Source: CAZQFS01 sp964592755 (GTDB taxonomy: Bacteria; Hydrothermota; Tepidihabitantia; Tepidihabitantales; Tepidihabitantaceae). From it: 64,000 nucleotides of DNA. How positions within the stretch are numbered: the stretch's first letter is position 1; each line of letters opens with the position of its first letter. The DNA lies in assembly GCA_964592755.1 (NCBI GenBank), contig CAZQFS010000001.1, forward strand, positions 27,770 through 91,769, in the 5' to 3' direction. Below the pieces are notes generated by a model. It saw nothing but the letters and a program-made list of their open reading frames with translations, was not told where the DNA came from and ran no database searches. Shown piece after piece: positions 8,598-17,404 of this stretch. Both the position numbers and the translations under genes were made by a program.

Positions 8598-9017
8598 CTA
8601 CCTGGCAGCGCGGCCGACACGGGCCAGCAAGTCATCAAGCTCAATGCCGGACTTGTAGAAGATGGCGTCTTCGGGCACGCCCAGTGCCGTCAGTTGCTCT
8701 GGCAGGTTTGCGTCCGCGCTCTTGGCCGTATATACCAGTACCTCGGCAAGCTGGTTCCTGGCTCCGAACTTTCCGGCCCGCAGGTCGCGCAAGAGCACAA
8801 TCCCGGTGGTGTTTCCGTCGTTGGTTTCGGTCTTCGTGTAGTACGGCGCGTAGGGGATCATGATGTCCAGAATGATGAAACCAAAGTCCCTACCCTTGAG
8901 CGCGGCGGCTGCCTTGTCGGGAGTGCATTCGAACTCGACAGTGTGCCCCTGCCCTTCCAGCAACTTCTGCAGCCCTTCCATACCCAGCTTGTCGTCGTCA
9001 ATCATCAGGATTCTCAT
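8598..9017 (-). CDS. response regulator receiver-domain protein
   Basis: 139 aa, ATG 9017 overlapping the histidine kinase stop as ATGA. It is a lone receiver domain: acidic pocket MIDDDK at the N-terminus, phospho-acceptor Asp in ILDIMIP (about residue 52), conserved Lys in FYKSG near the C-terminus. No output domain follows, so it would act by protein contact. The loop after the phospho-Asp is longer than usual (YAPYYTKTETNDGNTTGIVLL). Partner is the kinase encoded immediately upstream. Confidence 0.9.
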   Translation of the reverse strand: MRILMIDDDKLGMEGLQKLLEGQGHTVEFECTPDKAAAALKGRDFGFIILDIMIPYAPYYTKTETNDGNTTGIVLLRDLRAGKFGARNQLAEVLVYTAKSADANLPEQLTALGVPEDAIFYKSGIELDDLLARVGRAAR

Positions 9018-11128
9018 TCTCTCTCCTTGACGCAATCTACCTTGACCTCGGCCCTGAACACAGTTCGCTCGGGTGCCCTGGCACCGGACTCCACCGTCAG
9101 GTTGCCACCCAGCCATTTCATGATCTGCTTGGACACGAACATGCCGATGCCCGAACCCTTCTTGGCCACACTGCCGGCGTTGGAGCCTTGGGTCCCGGCT
9201 TTGAAAATGTACTCGCGCTCGCCTTCCGGTACGCCAACTCCAACGTTGCTGACCGTGAACCAGAGCGTCATGCTGGTCTGGGTGATGTCCTTGAAGCCGG
9301 CGCTGATGACGACAGGCTGGCTAATGATAGTTGAGTACTTGATGGCATTGTCCAGCATGTTCAGTAGCACCTGGCCAATGAACCCCTTGTCGATGTAGAA
9401 AGGCCTTGGAGTAGCTGCAATCTGGTTCTTGTAGTCTATCCAGATGCCTCGGGCGTTGGCATGGCGCGTCAGCAGGTTCGCCTTGCCGACCACCACGTCC
9501 TGGTAGAAATTCTCAATGCGGTCCCGGCGCGGCCTCTTCAGCCTCCCGCCGATAGCCAGCTTGTTGGCAATCATAACCTTCTCGCGCAGCGCCCCAAGCA
9601 ACTCCAGTTCCTCGATCATGCTGTTCAGGTAGCCCACGCGTGTGTTTGGGTCGTTGACGCTCAGCTTCAGGAGCTTGCCCTTCTGGGCCAGACTGTCTGT
9701 GGCCATCGCCAGTTCGTGACCGACCTGGGTCAGAATGAAATTGACCTGTTTGAGCGCCTCCTGATGACGCTGCTCCTGAATCAGGCTTAACTGCAGACGA
9801 CCGAGCGCGCGCAGAGCATACTCGGAGACCGACTGCTTGCCGAGATACGTGTTGCCTCTGATGTGACGGTTGACCAGCATGAGAACCGACTTGCCGGTGA
9901 TGGGAACGAGGACGACAACCTCGGGTGACATCTCGCCGACCCGCAACAGACCGAGCACCCGCGCGAACACTTCGGCCTGGACTTCTGACTGAGGAACGTT
10001 CGTCACTGCGGCCGGGAACAGCATCCTGACCTCGGCGTCTCGGAGCGGCACCGAATCGGCTGCGGCCCCAGTCTCGGGCGGAGTCGGAAGGGGAGCTGCT
10101 TCCTCGTTCCTTGCCGCGCCGACCAGCACCGCCTTGTGGGAACAGCCGTCAACCAGCCCGGTTTCCTCCAACTCGAGCCATAGGCCGTACTGGAACATGA
10201 AGTAGGATGCTGTTCTTTCGACAATTACGCGTGTACGCTTGCGCGTTTCCTCGCTGCCCGGCCTAACCAGGGACGCGCTGTACAGGGCCTCGACCTCTCG
10301 CGTGAAGCGCGCGTCCCGTTCGTGCCTCTCGAGGAGGTAGTGGTCCTGGGCAAACCGGGACATCGTGTCTACCACTTCCTGCAGACGTGACTTGCTTTCC
10401 TCCCATCTCGCGTGCGTGCATAGCATCTCCGTGATTCTCTCTACGCCGTATTGCTCAACATAGTGCGGGAAGTACGCTCGAACGTACTCCTCGGGCGACT
10501 GCTCGTCGTAGTCATCACCCGGGATCCACCGCGCCGAGAAGGCCAAGGCGACGGCCCGGTCGTTGACGAACACCGGCTTCACCAGGTGTCTGCGCTCCTT
10601 GACTGCCCAGCACGCGGGCTCGTCCATACTCCGGAAGATCGGGTCATCGCGATAGCGGCCGATATACTTTGCGGCCGCAGCCGCCGCGATTGTCCTGCAG
10701 CGTTCCAGTTTGTCCGGGTCGCTCCAAGCCTCGGAGCAGCAACGAGGCGGCTTGGTGCTCGGCAGCATATGGGCGACATCGCCGTCTCTCTTCTCAACCA
10801 GGGTAATCGGCATCTTGATCGCCGTACCCAGTCCATCTTGGATAATCATCGCCACCTGAGCCGCCAGTGAGTCTTCAAACAGGCCGGTGAGGCTGGTAAG
10901 CAGTATCGGCGGCACCTTCTCGTACGACCAGCCGAGCAGGAAACCACCATTACAGGCCACAAATCGAGGCGTCTTAGTGGTAGGCTGCGCGGCCAGGAAC
11001 TCGGCCGCGTCCTCAGCCGGACCCGGGTGAAGGTGGGCGGTGAAATTGCACGCCGGGCACGTAACGGTCTGCCCGGTCGCAATCTCGATGAGTGACTTGC
11101 AGTCATTGTTGAGGCATTTGCAGGTCAT
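9014..11128 (-). CDS. soluble sensor histidine kinase with N-terminal zinc-ribbon and PocR-like domain
   Basis: 704 aa. The N-terminus is a CxC...CxxC zinc ribbon (C3, C5, C10 and C24, C27). Residues about 85-205 contain Cys-rich sites (PPRCCSEAW, ERCRTIA, PACWAVKERRHLVKPV) resembling a PocR sensory domain. A long helical region leads to a histidine-containing helix with VGHELAM (His471), and an HATPase domain with N-box LLNMLDNAIKYS (588-599) and a G-rich lid (KKGSGIGMFVSKQIMKWLGG). There is no transmembrane segment, so it senses an internal signal. It is coupled to the response regulator by a 4-nt overlap. Confidence 0.85.
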   Translation of the reverse strand: MTCKCLNNDCKSLIEIATGQTVTCPACNFTAHLHPGPAEDAAEFLAAQPTTKTPRFVACNGGFLLGWSYEKVPPILLTSLTGLFEDSLAAQVAMIIQDGLGTAIKMPITLVEKRDGDVAHMLPSTKPPRCCSEAWSDPDKLERCRTIAAAAAAKYIGRYRDDPIFRSMDEPACWAVKERRHLVKPVFVNDRAVALAFSARWIPGDDYDEQSPEEYVRAYFPHYVEQYGVERITEMLCTHARWEESKSRLQEVVDTMSRFAQDHYLLERHERDARFTREVEALYSASLVRPGSEETRKRTRVIVERTASYFMFQYGLWLELEETGLVDGCSHKAVLVGAARNEEAAPLPTPPETGAAADSVPLRDAEVRMLFPAAVTNVPQSEVQAEVFARVLGLLRVGEMSPEVVVLVPITGKSVLMLVNRHIRGNTYLGKQSVSEYALRALGRLQLSLIQEQRHQEALKQVNFILTQVGHELAMATDSLAQKGKLLKLSVNDPNTRVGYLNSMIEELELLGALREKVMIANKLAIGGRLKRPRRDRIENFYQDVVVGKANLLTRHANARGIWIDYKNQIAATPRPFYIDKGFIGQVLLNMLDNAIKYSTIISQPVVISAGFKDITQTSMTLWFTVSNVGVGVPEGEREYIFKAGTQGSNAGSVAKKGSGIGMFVSKQIMKWLGGNLTVESGARAPERTVFRAEVKVDCVKERE

Positions 11129-11312
11129 TGTACGACCTTCCCCTTTCCATCCGGCAGATGCCGGCGCAGGTCCGACGGGCCACGGGCGCCCAGCGACGAT
11201 TCGTTCAGATGATACGCTGCCTGCTCATGATGCAACATCAAGCCTCTTCTGCCGCACGCGCGGACATAGGATCATAGTCCCGTGGCCACGGCGTGTCAAA
11301 CCGACCGCGGCT

Positions 11313-11687
11313 TCACTCGACGATTTCGGGCCGCGCCACGCCGAACAGTTCGTCGCATATGGTCCACATCACCTTGTCGTCCAGGCCGCGCGCCTGCCAG
11401 CGGCTCACCAGTCCGACTACCAACTCCTCCCTGGTCTTGAACTGATGCGCCCGGCAGGCCTTGTCCACCTGGAACGAAAAGGCGATGTAGTAGCAGTAGA
11501 GCAACGGGCTGATGCCCAGACGCTGCAACAGGCGCTTTGCCTCTCCGGCCACGGCGTTGTTGTGGGCCTGGGCGATTCGGTAGCGTTGCACCTGCTCGAG
11601 CCCGGTCCCGCTCCGCGCCCGCGGGGACCGACCGGTCACGAGCGCGATACCATACCGGTAGCTCGATTCACTTGGACGTCTCGCCAT
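11313..11687 (-). CDS. small conserved protein, paralogue B of a four-member family
   Basis: 124 aa from ATG 11687 (GAAGGTGAAGG upstream), overlapping the end of the upstream paralogue by 20 nt. The core LLYCYYIAFSFQVDKACRA and VSRWQARGLDDKVMWTICDELFGV aligns by eye with LYASYLAFGRELFRITR and VKWVARGLTRSVLENIRTGVFNI of the 6518 product. The first 40 residues are basic and may be disordered. No named family recognised. It forms a two-gene unit with 11668-12075 upstream of the kinase gene. Confidence 0.65.
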   Translation of the reverse strand: MARRPSESSYRYGIALVTGRSPRARSGTGLEQVQRYRIAQAHNNAVAGEAKRLLQRLGISPLLYCYYIAFSFQVDKACRAHQFKTREELVVGLVSRWQARGLDDKVMWTICDELFGVARPEIVE

Positions 11688-12075
11688 CCTTCACCTTCCT
11701 CTCCGTGCGGCGATGCACTTCCTCGAGCTGAACTGCTCGGGTCTTGAGTTCCCGATAGCAGGCGCACATGATGCGCTGGAGCAAGACCGAGTCCAGACCG
11801 TACGACCCCCATTTTCGCACGACCTGGTCCAGTTGCTCGTGCAGGCTTCCGCCGCAGAACTTCCGGAACACGCGGGCGAGCTCCGACGTGTACCACAGGT
11901 ACTGGGTGTAGGGCACAAGCGGGACCCCGGCCGCGTTCAGAATCGGCTTGGCCACACTCTCGAACAGCTTCCGGTATCCTGCCGGGTTCATGCCGGCATT
12001 GCTCCTGAACCAGGGCTTCTCCTTGAGTTCAAGGAACATCTGCGCGGCCTCGGACGTGAAGGTTATTTCAGGCAC
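11668..12075 (-). CDS. small conserved protein, paralogue C of a four-member family
   Basis: 135 aa from GTG 12075 with AGGAGGCGGAA just upstream. The core PLVPYTQYLWYTSELARVFRKF and VRKWGSYGLDSVLLQRIM has the family's Y-x-x-Y-L and K-W-x-x-x-G-L positions, and the preceding AKPILNAAGVP matches VKQVLDLAGVS of the 6518 product. The C-terminus is a charged helix. Function unknown. Confidence 0.65.
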   Translation of the reverse strand: MPEITFTSEAAQMFLELKEKPWFRSNAGMNPAGYRKLFESVAKPILNAAGVPLVPYTQYLWYTSELARVFRKFCGGSLHEQLDQVVRKWGSYGLDSVLLQRIMCACYRELKTRAVQLEEVHRRTERKVKDGETSK

Positions 12076-12296
12076 TTCCGCCTCCTGGCGTTTGGTAGCT
12101 TAGCTTGGCTTCAAAGGGCCATATCGGGGCCATACCTATAGTGCGAACTTCCCTCCCTTTCCGTCCGCCCGATTTCACGCTTCCCGGCTTCCCCGCCGGT
12201 CCCGGCTCTGGTTTCTGCAATCTGGTATCTGGCTTCTCCTGAGTCACCCTCCCCTTTCCCCCTGGCCATCCCTCACACCGTACCCTTCGCGGTCTG
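12076..12296. other. intergenic, pyrimidine-rich, no gene seen
   Basis: Sequence upstream of the minus-strand pair and of the 12-bp repeat array. The plus strand is strongly C/T-rich (12140-12265). It should hold the promoter of the 12075 gene, but I see no clear -35/-10 pair. Confidence 0.4.
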
Positions 12297-12548
12297 ACTG
12301 AGCGTCCAGTCGAGCGCCCGGATACCCGCCAAGCAAGGCGTCTCGGCGACCGTAGTATCAACCCTCCAGGCAACCGCCAACTCAGGCGTGCCACAGAGCG
12401 CGTGGTCCAGGGTTTGGCCAAGCGTTCCTGTGAGCGCCAGGTCATGCGCTCCGACGAGCGCTGTCCTGAGCGTGCCGACTAGGGTCAGGTCAAGCGTCCG
12501 CCAAAGCGCCGCACAGGGCATCTGGCCACGCGTGTCACCCACGGTATC
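12297..12548. repeat. degenerate tandem array with exact 12-bp period (about 20-21 units)
   Basis: Cutting from 12297 in steps of 12 gives units such as gtcgagcgcccg, gccaagcgttcc, tgtgagcgccag, gacgagcgctgt, cctgagcgtgcc and gtcaagcgtccg. They share a core AGCG at unit positions 5-8 with few length changes across 250 bp. Read on the minus strand in one frame this is a run of [LV]-x-x-[TA] tetrapeptides (LDLT LVGT LRTA LVGA ... LTGT LGQT LDHA), open from 12602 to 12273. Whether it is translated is unclear because that frame has only a TTG start overlapping hsdR. Confidence 0.7.
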
Positions 12549-12585
12549 AACTTGACTCAGCCTCGATTTCCGGCTATAACTGCCC

Positions 12586-15514
12586 GTGCCGGGGAACCCC
12601 AACCCATCCGTGCCGCCTGATGAGCTGGGCCCTGAAGCTCAGGCGCACGAGATAATCAAAAAGAAGTTGGTCGCGGCTGGCTGGGCCATCCAGCACTACC
12701 GCAGCATGAACATCTCTGCCGCGCGTGGCGTCGCCGTGCGCGAGTTCTCTTTGAAGCCCGGTCACGGCGAGGCGGACTACCTTCTCTACGTTGACCAGAA
12801 GGCCGTCGGCGTAATCGAAGCCAAGCCCGTCGGGCACACACTCTCGGGAGTTGAACCGCAGTCGCAGCGCTACGCCGAAGGACTGCCCGACGGACTGCCG
12901 GCCCACTTCAGGCCCCTGCCGTTTCTCTGCTTGTCAACCGGCATCGAGACGAAGCTGACGAACCTGCTCGAAGAGGACGCCCGCAGCCGAGACGTGTTCA
13001 GCTTCCTCCGGCCCGAGACAATCGCGGACATATGCCGTGACGGCGCAAACCAACTCCGCAACAACGTCCGCCACATGCCCCCGCTTGACGAACGCGGGCT
13101 GTGGAAGGCGCAGATTAGGGCAATCCGCAGGCTGGAGGAATCGCTGGCGCACGGCCGTCCGCGTGCGCTCATACAAATGGCCACCGGCTCTGGCAAGACC
13201 TTCATGGCGGCGAATGCTGCGTACCGTCTCATCAAGCACGGCAATGCCCGGCGTGTGCTCTTCCTCGTGGACCGCCGCAACCTGGGCGAGCAGACCGAGA
13301 CCGAGTTCAAGAACATGGTGCCGCCCGACGACCCACGCCTGCTTGGCAACATCTACAACATCCACCGCCTCACCAAGAACTACATCAACGCGTCAGACCG
13401 TATCGTCATCACGACCATTCAACGCGTATACTCGATGCTCAAAGGCGAAGAGGAGTTCGACGAAGCCCGCGAGGATGAGTCGTCTTATGCTATGGCGGCC
13501 AGCCTGTTCAAGGAGCCGATGCCCGTGGAGTACAGCCCGAAGCTGCCGCCCGAGACGTTCGACATCATCGTCGTAGACGAATGCCACCGGTCAATCTACG
13601 GACTCTGGCGCCAGGTGCTCGAGTACTTCGACGCTTTCATCATCGGCCTGACTGCCACGCCCACGAAGCAAACCGTCGGCTTCTTCAACCAGAATCTGGT
13701 GATGACCTACGGCCATCGTCAGGCCGTGGCCGACGAGGTCAACGTCCCCAGCGACGTGTACCGCGTCCGCACCCGGATTACCGAGCAGGGGTCTTCCGTG
13801 GAAGCCGGCCTGTACGTGGACAAGCGCGACCGTCTGACCCGCAGGAGGCGGGCCGAACTGCTGGACGACGACTTGACCTACACCGGCGACCAACTCGACC
13901 GAGACATTGTGGCCCCGGACCAGATTCGCACCGTTATCAAGGCGTTTCGGGNNNNNNNNNNTCCAGGGGGAGCGGCGGGTCTGGACCTATCGCGCGTTTC
14001 GGGAGCAAGTCCTGCCCGAGGCCTATCCCGAGCGTGAACACGTGCCAAAGACCCTCATCTTCGCCAAGGACGACTCCCATGCCGAGGACATCGTCGGCAT
14101 CGTGCGTGAGGAGTTCGGCAAAGGCGACGACTTCTGCCAGAAAATCACCTATCGCACCGGCTTCATACGCGTGCCCCTCCCCGGGCATGAGTCCGAACCC
14201 AACCCGCCACATACCTGGGAGAAGGTGTCGAACGTCTCCGGTGCTGATGTTCTGCGCGTCTTCCGCACGTCCTTCAACCCGCGCATAGCTGTGACCGTAG
14301 ACATGATTGCCACCGGCACCGACGTGAAGGCGATAGAGGTCCTGGTCTTCATGCGCAACGTCATGTCCGCCGGGTTCTTTGAGCAGATGAAAGGCCGTGG
14401 CGTCAGGGTGATGGACCCTGAGAAACTCAAGGCCGTTACCCCGGACGCCATCATCAAAGACCGCTTCATCATCGTGGACGCAGTCGGCGTCTGCGAGCGA
14501 GACAAGACTGAAACCACGCCACTGGAACGCCGGCCCAACGTCTCGCTCAGGAAGCTGCTTGCCTTCGTCGCTGCCGGCGGGACCGAAGAGGACGCCCTCA
14601 CATCACTTGCCGGCCGGCTGATGCGACTGGACCGGAAGCTGGTTCCAGAACACAAGGATGAACTCCGCAAGCTGGCCGACGGCAGGAGCCTGTCGGACCT
14701 TGCCGGTGCGCTCGTTCGCGCCACCGACCCGGATGAACAAGAGGCTGCCGCCCGAGCCAACGCCGGGCTTTTGCCAGACCGGCAGCCGACCGAGGAACAG
14801 GTAGCCAAGGCCACAAGCGAACTGATGCAGGCGGCGGCAAAGCCCTTTCACGACCCCAAGCTAAGACAACGGCTCGTCGAACTCCACCAGGAATCCGAGC
14901 AGGTGATAGACATTGTCTCCGGTGATGAACTGCTCTCCTCGCAACTGGCCAAGGACACCGCGGAACGCGCCGGTGAGGTCGTGCGCGACTTCCGCGCGTG
15001 GATTGAGAAGAACAAGGACGAGATAGAGGCGTTGCAGGTGCTCTACTCCGGCCGGTACGCCAGCCGGCTCAAGCTCAGCGCCGTGAAAGACCTCGCCCGA
15101 CAGCTCAAGAACCCTCCGCTAAGCACCAACCCTTCCGAGGTCTGGCATGCCTTTGAGCTCGTCGAGGGCCGCAAACCCGGCGGGTCCAGAGTTCGGCAGG
15201 CCGCCGACTTGATACGGCTCGTGCGCCATGCGCTGGAGCCGTCTGAACCGCTGGCGGCGTTCGCTGAGACCGTGGCAGAGAGGTACAAGGCCTGGCTTGC
15301 CGCGCAGGACATGGCAGGTGTGGAGTTCAACGACCAGCAACGGGAATGGCTGGATAAGATAGCCGAACACATCGGCAACAGCGTGACCTTCGAGGAAGAG
15401 GACTTCGACTACGGCTGGTTCGCCCAGCACGGGCGCCTCGGCAGAGCCAGCCAGCTCTTCGGCTCAAGGCTGAACGACCTGATTGCCAGCCTGAACGATG
15501 AACTGGCCGCATGA
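12586..15514 (+). CDS. hsdR: type I restriction enzyme R subunit (HsdR), interrupted by an assembly gap
   Basis: Starts at GTG 12586 and ends at 15514. The reading frame changes across the 10-N gap at 13952-13961, so the break is an assembly artefact unless shown otherwise. The N-terminal nuclease domain has the PD-(D/E)XK pattern (D64 then VIEAK at 77-80). The SF2 motor has Walker A MATGSGKT (198-205), DRRN, DECHRS and, after the gap, TLIFAKDDSHAEDIV, ATGTDVKAIEVLVFMR and QMKGRGVR. The C-terminal part is helical and would bind the methylase core. HsdR translocates and cuts unmodified DNA with HsdM2S. Unlike usual operons, hsdS and hsdM lie about 2.5 and 7 kb downstream, separated by other defence genes. 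The Ns hide an unknown amount of sequence. Confidence 0.92.
13952..13961. other. assembly gap (10 Ns) inside hsdR
   Basis: Ten Ns, preceded by ...KAFR and followed, in another frame, by ...YRAFREQVLPEAYP. The repeated [KR]AFR suggests that the two contig ends overlap or diverge rather than that much sequence is missing. Confidence 0.95.
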
Positions 15515-15618
15515 TTGACACGCCCGGTTCGTGCATGACCAGCAGTCAACCGGCTGCGGTTAAGAAGCGGCCACCAGATTGATGCGCTCGAGTGTATACC
15601 AATTTGTCATCACCTCGC

Positions 15619-15647
15619 TTGACTATATGCCATTTTGGCATTATCAT
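15619..15647 (+). promoter_or_regulatory. promoter with embedded palindromic operator for the XRE-ImmA gene
   Basis: TTGACT (15619-15624), a 17-nt spacer, then TATCAT (15642-15647). The spacer contains a perfect inverted repeat ATGCCA-TTT-TGGCAT (15627-15641). A helix-turn-helix protein is encoded immediately downstream, so this is a likely autoregulatory operator. Confidence 0.7.
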
Positions 15648-15670
15648 GTTCCATGAGAGGACGAGATACC

Positions 15671-16825
15671 GTGACCGCTAAGTCCGGCATTTCCAGGGCC
15701 ATAGCCGCGCGTCTGGCCCACGCCCGAACCGAGGCCGGCCTGACCCTGCGCGCCGCAGCCAAGGAGCTCGGTTTCGACAGCTACCAGACTCTCTCGAAAA
15801 TCGAGAAGGGAGAACGTCCGGTTCGCGCGACCGAACTCGTGAGTATCGCCCAGCTGTACCAGCGCAGCGTCGGCTACTTCCTTGCTTCAGAGGCTCCTGT
15901 CGCCCGTCCGGCCGTGCTCTGGCGCGGCCGGGCCGACTCCCCGACCCGTCTCAAGGTCGAACATCGGTTCCTGCAGTACTGCGAAGACTACGCCCGGCTG
16001 GAAGAGCTTGCGGGTCACTCCGCGCCGCGGTTTCCTCTGAAGTGGCCCGAACGTGTCGAAAGCTTCGGCCAAGCGGAAAGGGCAGCGCAGGCGACCTCGG
16101 CGCAGATGGGGCTCGGGCCGTGTCCTGGACCGAGTCTTTCAGATGTGCTAGAGGACAGGTTCGGCGTCAAGGTCTTGATCACCGACACCGAGGGGGCCGG
16201 TTCGGCCGCCTCGGTCATGGATTCCTTCGGCGCAGGGATACTCATCAACCGTCATGAAGCCCCGTGGCGTATGAACTTCAGCCTGGCGCACGAACTCTTC
16301 CATCTTGTTACCTGGGGTATGTTCGAGCCATCTGAGATACACTGCGGCAACGCGAAGACGGCCCCGGAGAGATTCGCCGACCGCTTCGCGGCGGTGTTGC
16401 TGCTGCCGGACACCGCGGTGCGAAGGGAATTCGAGTCAAGGGTCAAGGACAAGGCGCTCTCCTACATAGACTGCCTGGCGATGGCCCGCGAATTCGGTGT
16501 GTCAATCGACGCTATGGTCTGGCGGCTGGCGTCACTTCGGCTGGTGGACCGGAAGTCCGCCGAAGCAGCCCTCAAGTCGGATAAGTTGCGCGAGTTGAGC
16601 AAGACTGAACGACGGGAGGACTGGGCTGACGAACGGGTCCACTCGGGACGCTCGCGCCGCTTCACGGCCCTGGCAATCGAATGCCTTCTGTCCGGACACG
16701 TCTCCCGGGGCAGATTCTCCGAGTTGACGGGCATCAGTCGCGGCAGCATCGACGCCTTCCTCAAGCTATCCGGGTACGACCCCGCGGGTGACTACGTTGG
16801 CGAAATCAGCACTAGTACTGCTTGA
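15671..16825 (+). CDS. XRE-family regulator fused to ImmA/IrrE metallopeptidase
   Basis: 384 aa from GTG 15671, chosen because GAGGACGA lies just upstream and the promoter would start transcription near 15654; an ATG at 15653 is in frame but nearly at the predicted transcript start. Residues about 8-68 are an XRE helix-turn-helix (LTLRAAAKELGF then YQTLSKIEKGERPV). The second half carries the zinc-protease motif AHELFHLV (His207, Glu208, His211) and a downstream ERFADRFAAVLLLP helix typical of ImmA. Such proteins act as toxin-linked antitoxins or phage regulators that are relieved by self-proteolysis. The next gene encodes a PIN-like protein and overlaps by 38 nt. Confidence 0.88.
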   Translation: MTAKSGISRAIAARLAHARTEAGLTLRAAAKELGFDSYQTLSKIEKGERPVRATELVSIAQLYQRSVGYFLASEAPVARPAVLWRGRADSPTRLKVEHRFLQYCEDYARLEELAGHSAPRFPLKWPERVESFGQAERAAQATSAQMGLGPCPGPSLSDVLEDRFGVKVLITDTEGAGSAASVMDSFGAGILINRHEAPWRMNFSLAHELFHLVTWGMFEPSEIHCGNAKTAPERFADRFAAVLLLPDTAVRREFESRVKDKALSYIDCLAMAREFGVSIDAMVWRLASLRLVDRKSAEAALKSDKLRELSKTERREDWADERVHSGRSRRFTALAIECLLSGHVSRGRFSELTGISRGSIDAFLKLSGYDPAGDYVGEISTSTA

Positions 16826-17324
16826 TGCTGATGTGGTCATTGAGGCCTTCCGGCTCGGCATCTGGGCTCATCTTGTCACCAAGGCCGACATCTACGTAGC
16901 TGCAACCGTGGCCGAGGAGGCGATGCATTACTTCGACCCGGCGACGGGCCAGAGGCGTTACATTGACCTGGCTGCCGAGGTCGGCGGAAAGAGAATCACC
17001 ATCCTCAACGGCGACGCGACCGAGATGGCGCGCGTGCAGGCCGCCTGCCGTCGGCACTGGGTGGACCTGGACACAGGAGAACTCGAGTCGATTGCGATTG
17101 TGGCCACAGGGTCGTATAGCTTCTGCACTGCCGACCGTGCCGCGGCCGAGGCCATGGCCCTGCTCGACATGCAGGGCCGAGCCATATCGCTCGAGGAATT
17201 CGTCCGCAGGCACGGAATCGCGTCGAGAATCAGCATGAAGCCCTACTACTCTGCAGCGACGATGACCAGGTGGCTCAAAGAAGGCGGCATCCTGAAGGCG
17301 CAGACGTTCAGGACGAAGCGTTGA
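16788..17324 (+). CDS. PIN-like domain protein, putative toxin paired with XRE-ImmA
   Basis: 178 aa from GTG 16788, overlapping the XRE-ImmA gene by 38 nt. The N-terminus LVLLDADVVIEAFRLG has the first acidic residue of a PIN nuclease, followed by GELESIAIV and an acidic TADRAAAEAMALLD near the C-terminal part, in the order expected for a PIN active site. Overlap with an ImmA-type antitoxin suggests a toxin-antitoxin unit. The C-terminal 40 residues extend beyond a minimal PIN domain. RNase activity is inferred from the fold. Confidence 0.75.
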   Translation: MTTLAKSALVLLDADVVIEAFRLGIWAHLVTKADIYVAATVAEEAMHYFDPATGQRRYIDLAAEVGGKRITILNGDATEMARVQAACRRHWVDLDTGELESIAIVATGSYSFCTADRAAAEAMALLDMQGRAISLEEFVRRHGIASRISMKPYYSAATMTRWLKEGGILKAQTFRTKR

Positions 17325-17326
17325 TA

Positions 17327-17404
17327 GCGCAGAGCGTCACGTCGCTCTTCGGCTCCGAGTTCTACGAGCTGATGGCCAGCATGCCCGAGACACTGGCCGC
17401 ATGA
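17327..17404 (+). pseudogene. degenerate second copy of the hsdR 3' end
   Basis: The frame ending at the TGA of 17402-17404 reads SLFGSEFYELMASMPETLAA, close to the true HsdR end QLFGSRLNDLIASLNDELAA. Both copies finish ctggccgcatga. The TGA overlaps the ATG of the 17401 gene, the coupling expected of the original operon. So the XRE-ImmA/PIN module appears to lie between an intact hsdR and a leftover hsdR tail. Confidence 0.65.

Noticed and set aside
12297..12548. CRISPR array
   Set aside because: Units are 12 bp, degenerate and without spacers; no cas genes in the window.
12273..12602. 109-aa minus-strand ORF of tetrapeptide repeats
   Set aside because: Only a TTG start, no ribosome-binding site, and it overlaps the hsdR start. 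Kept as a repeat rather than a gene.
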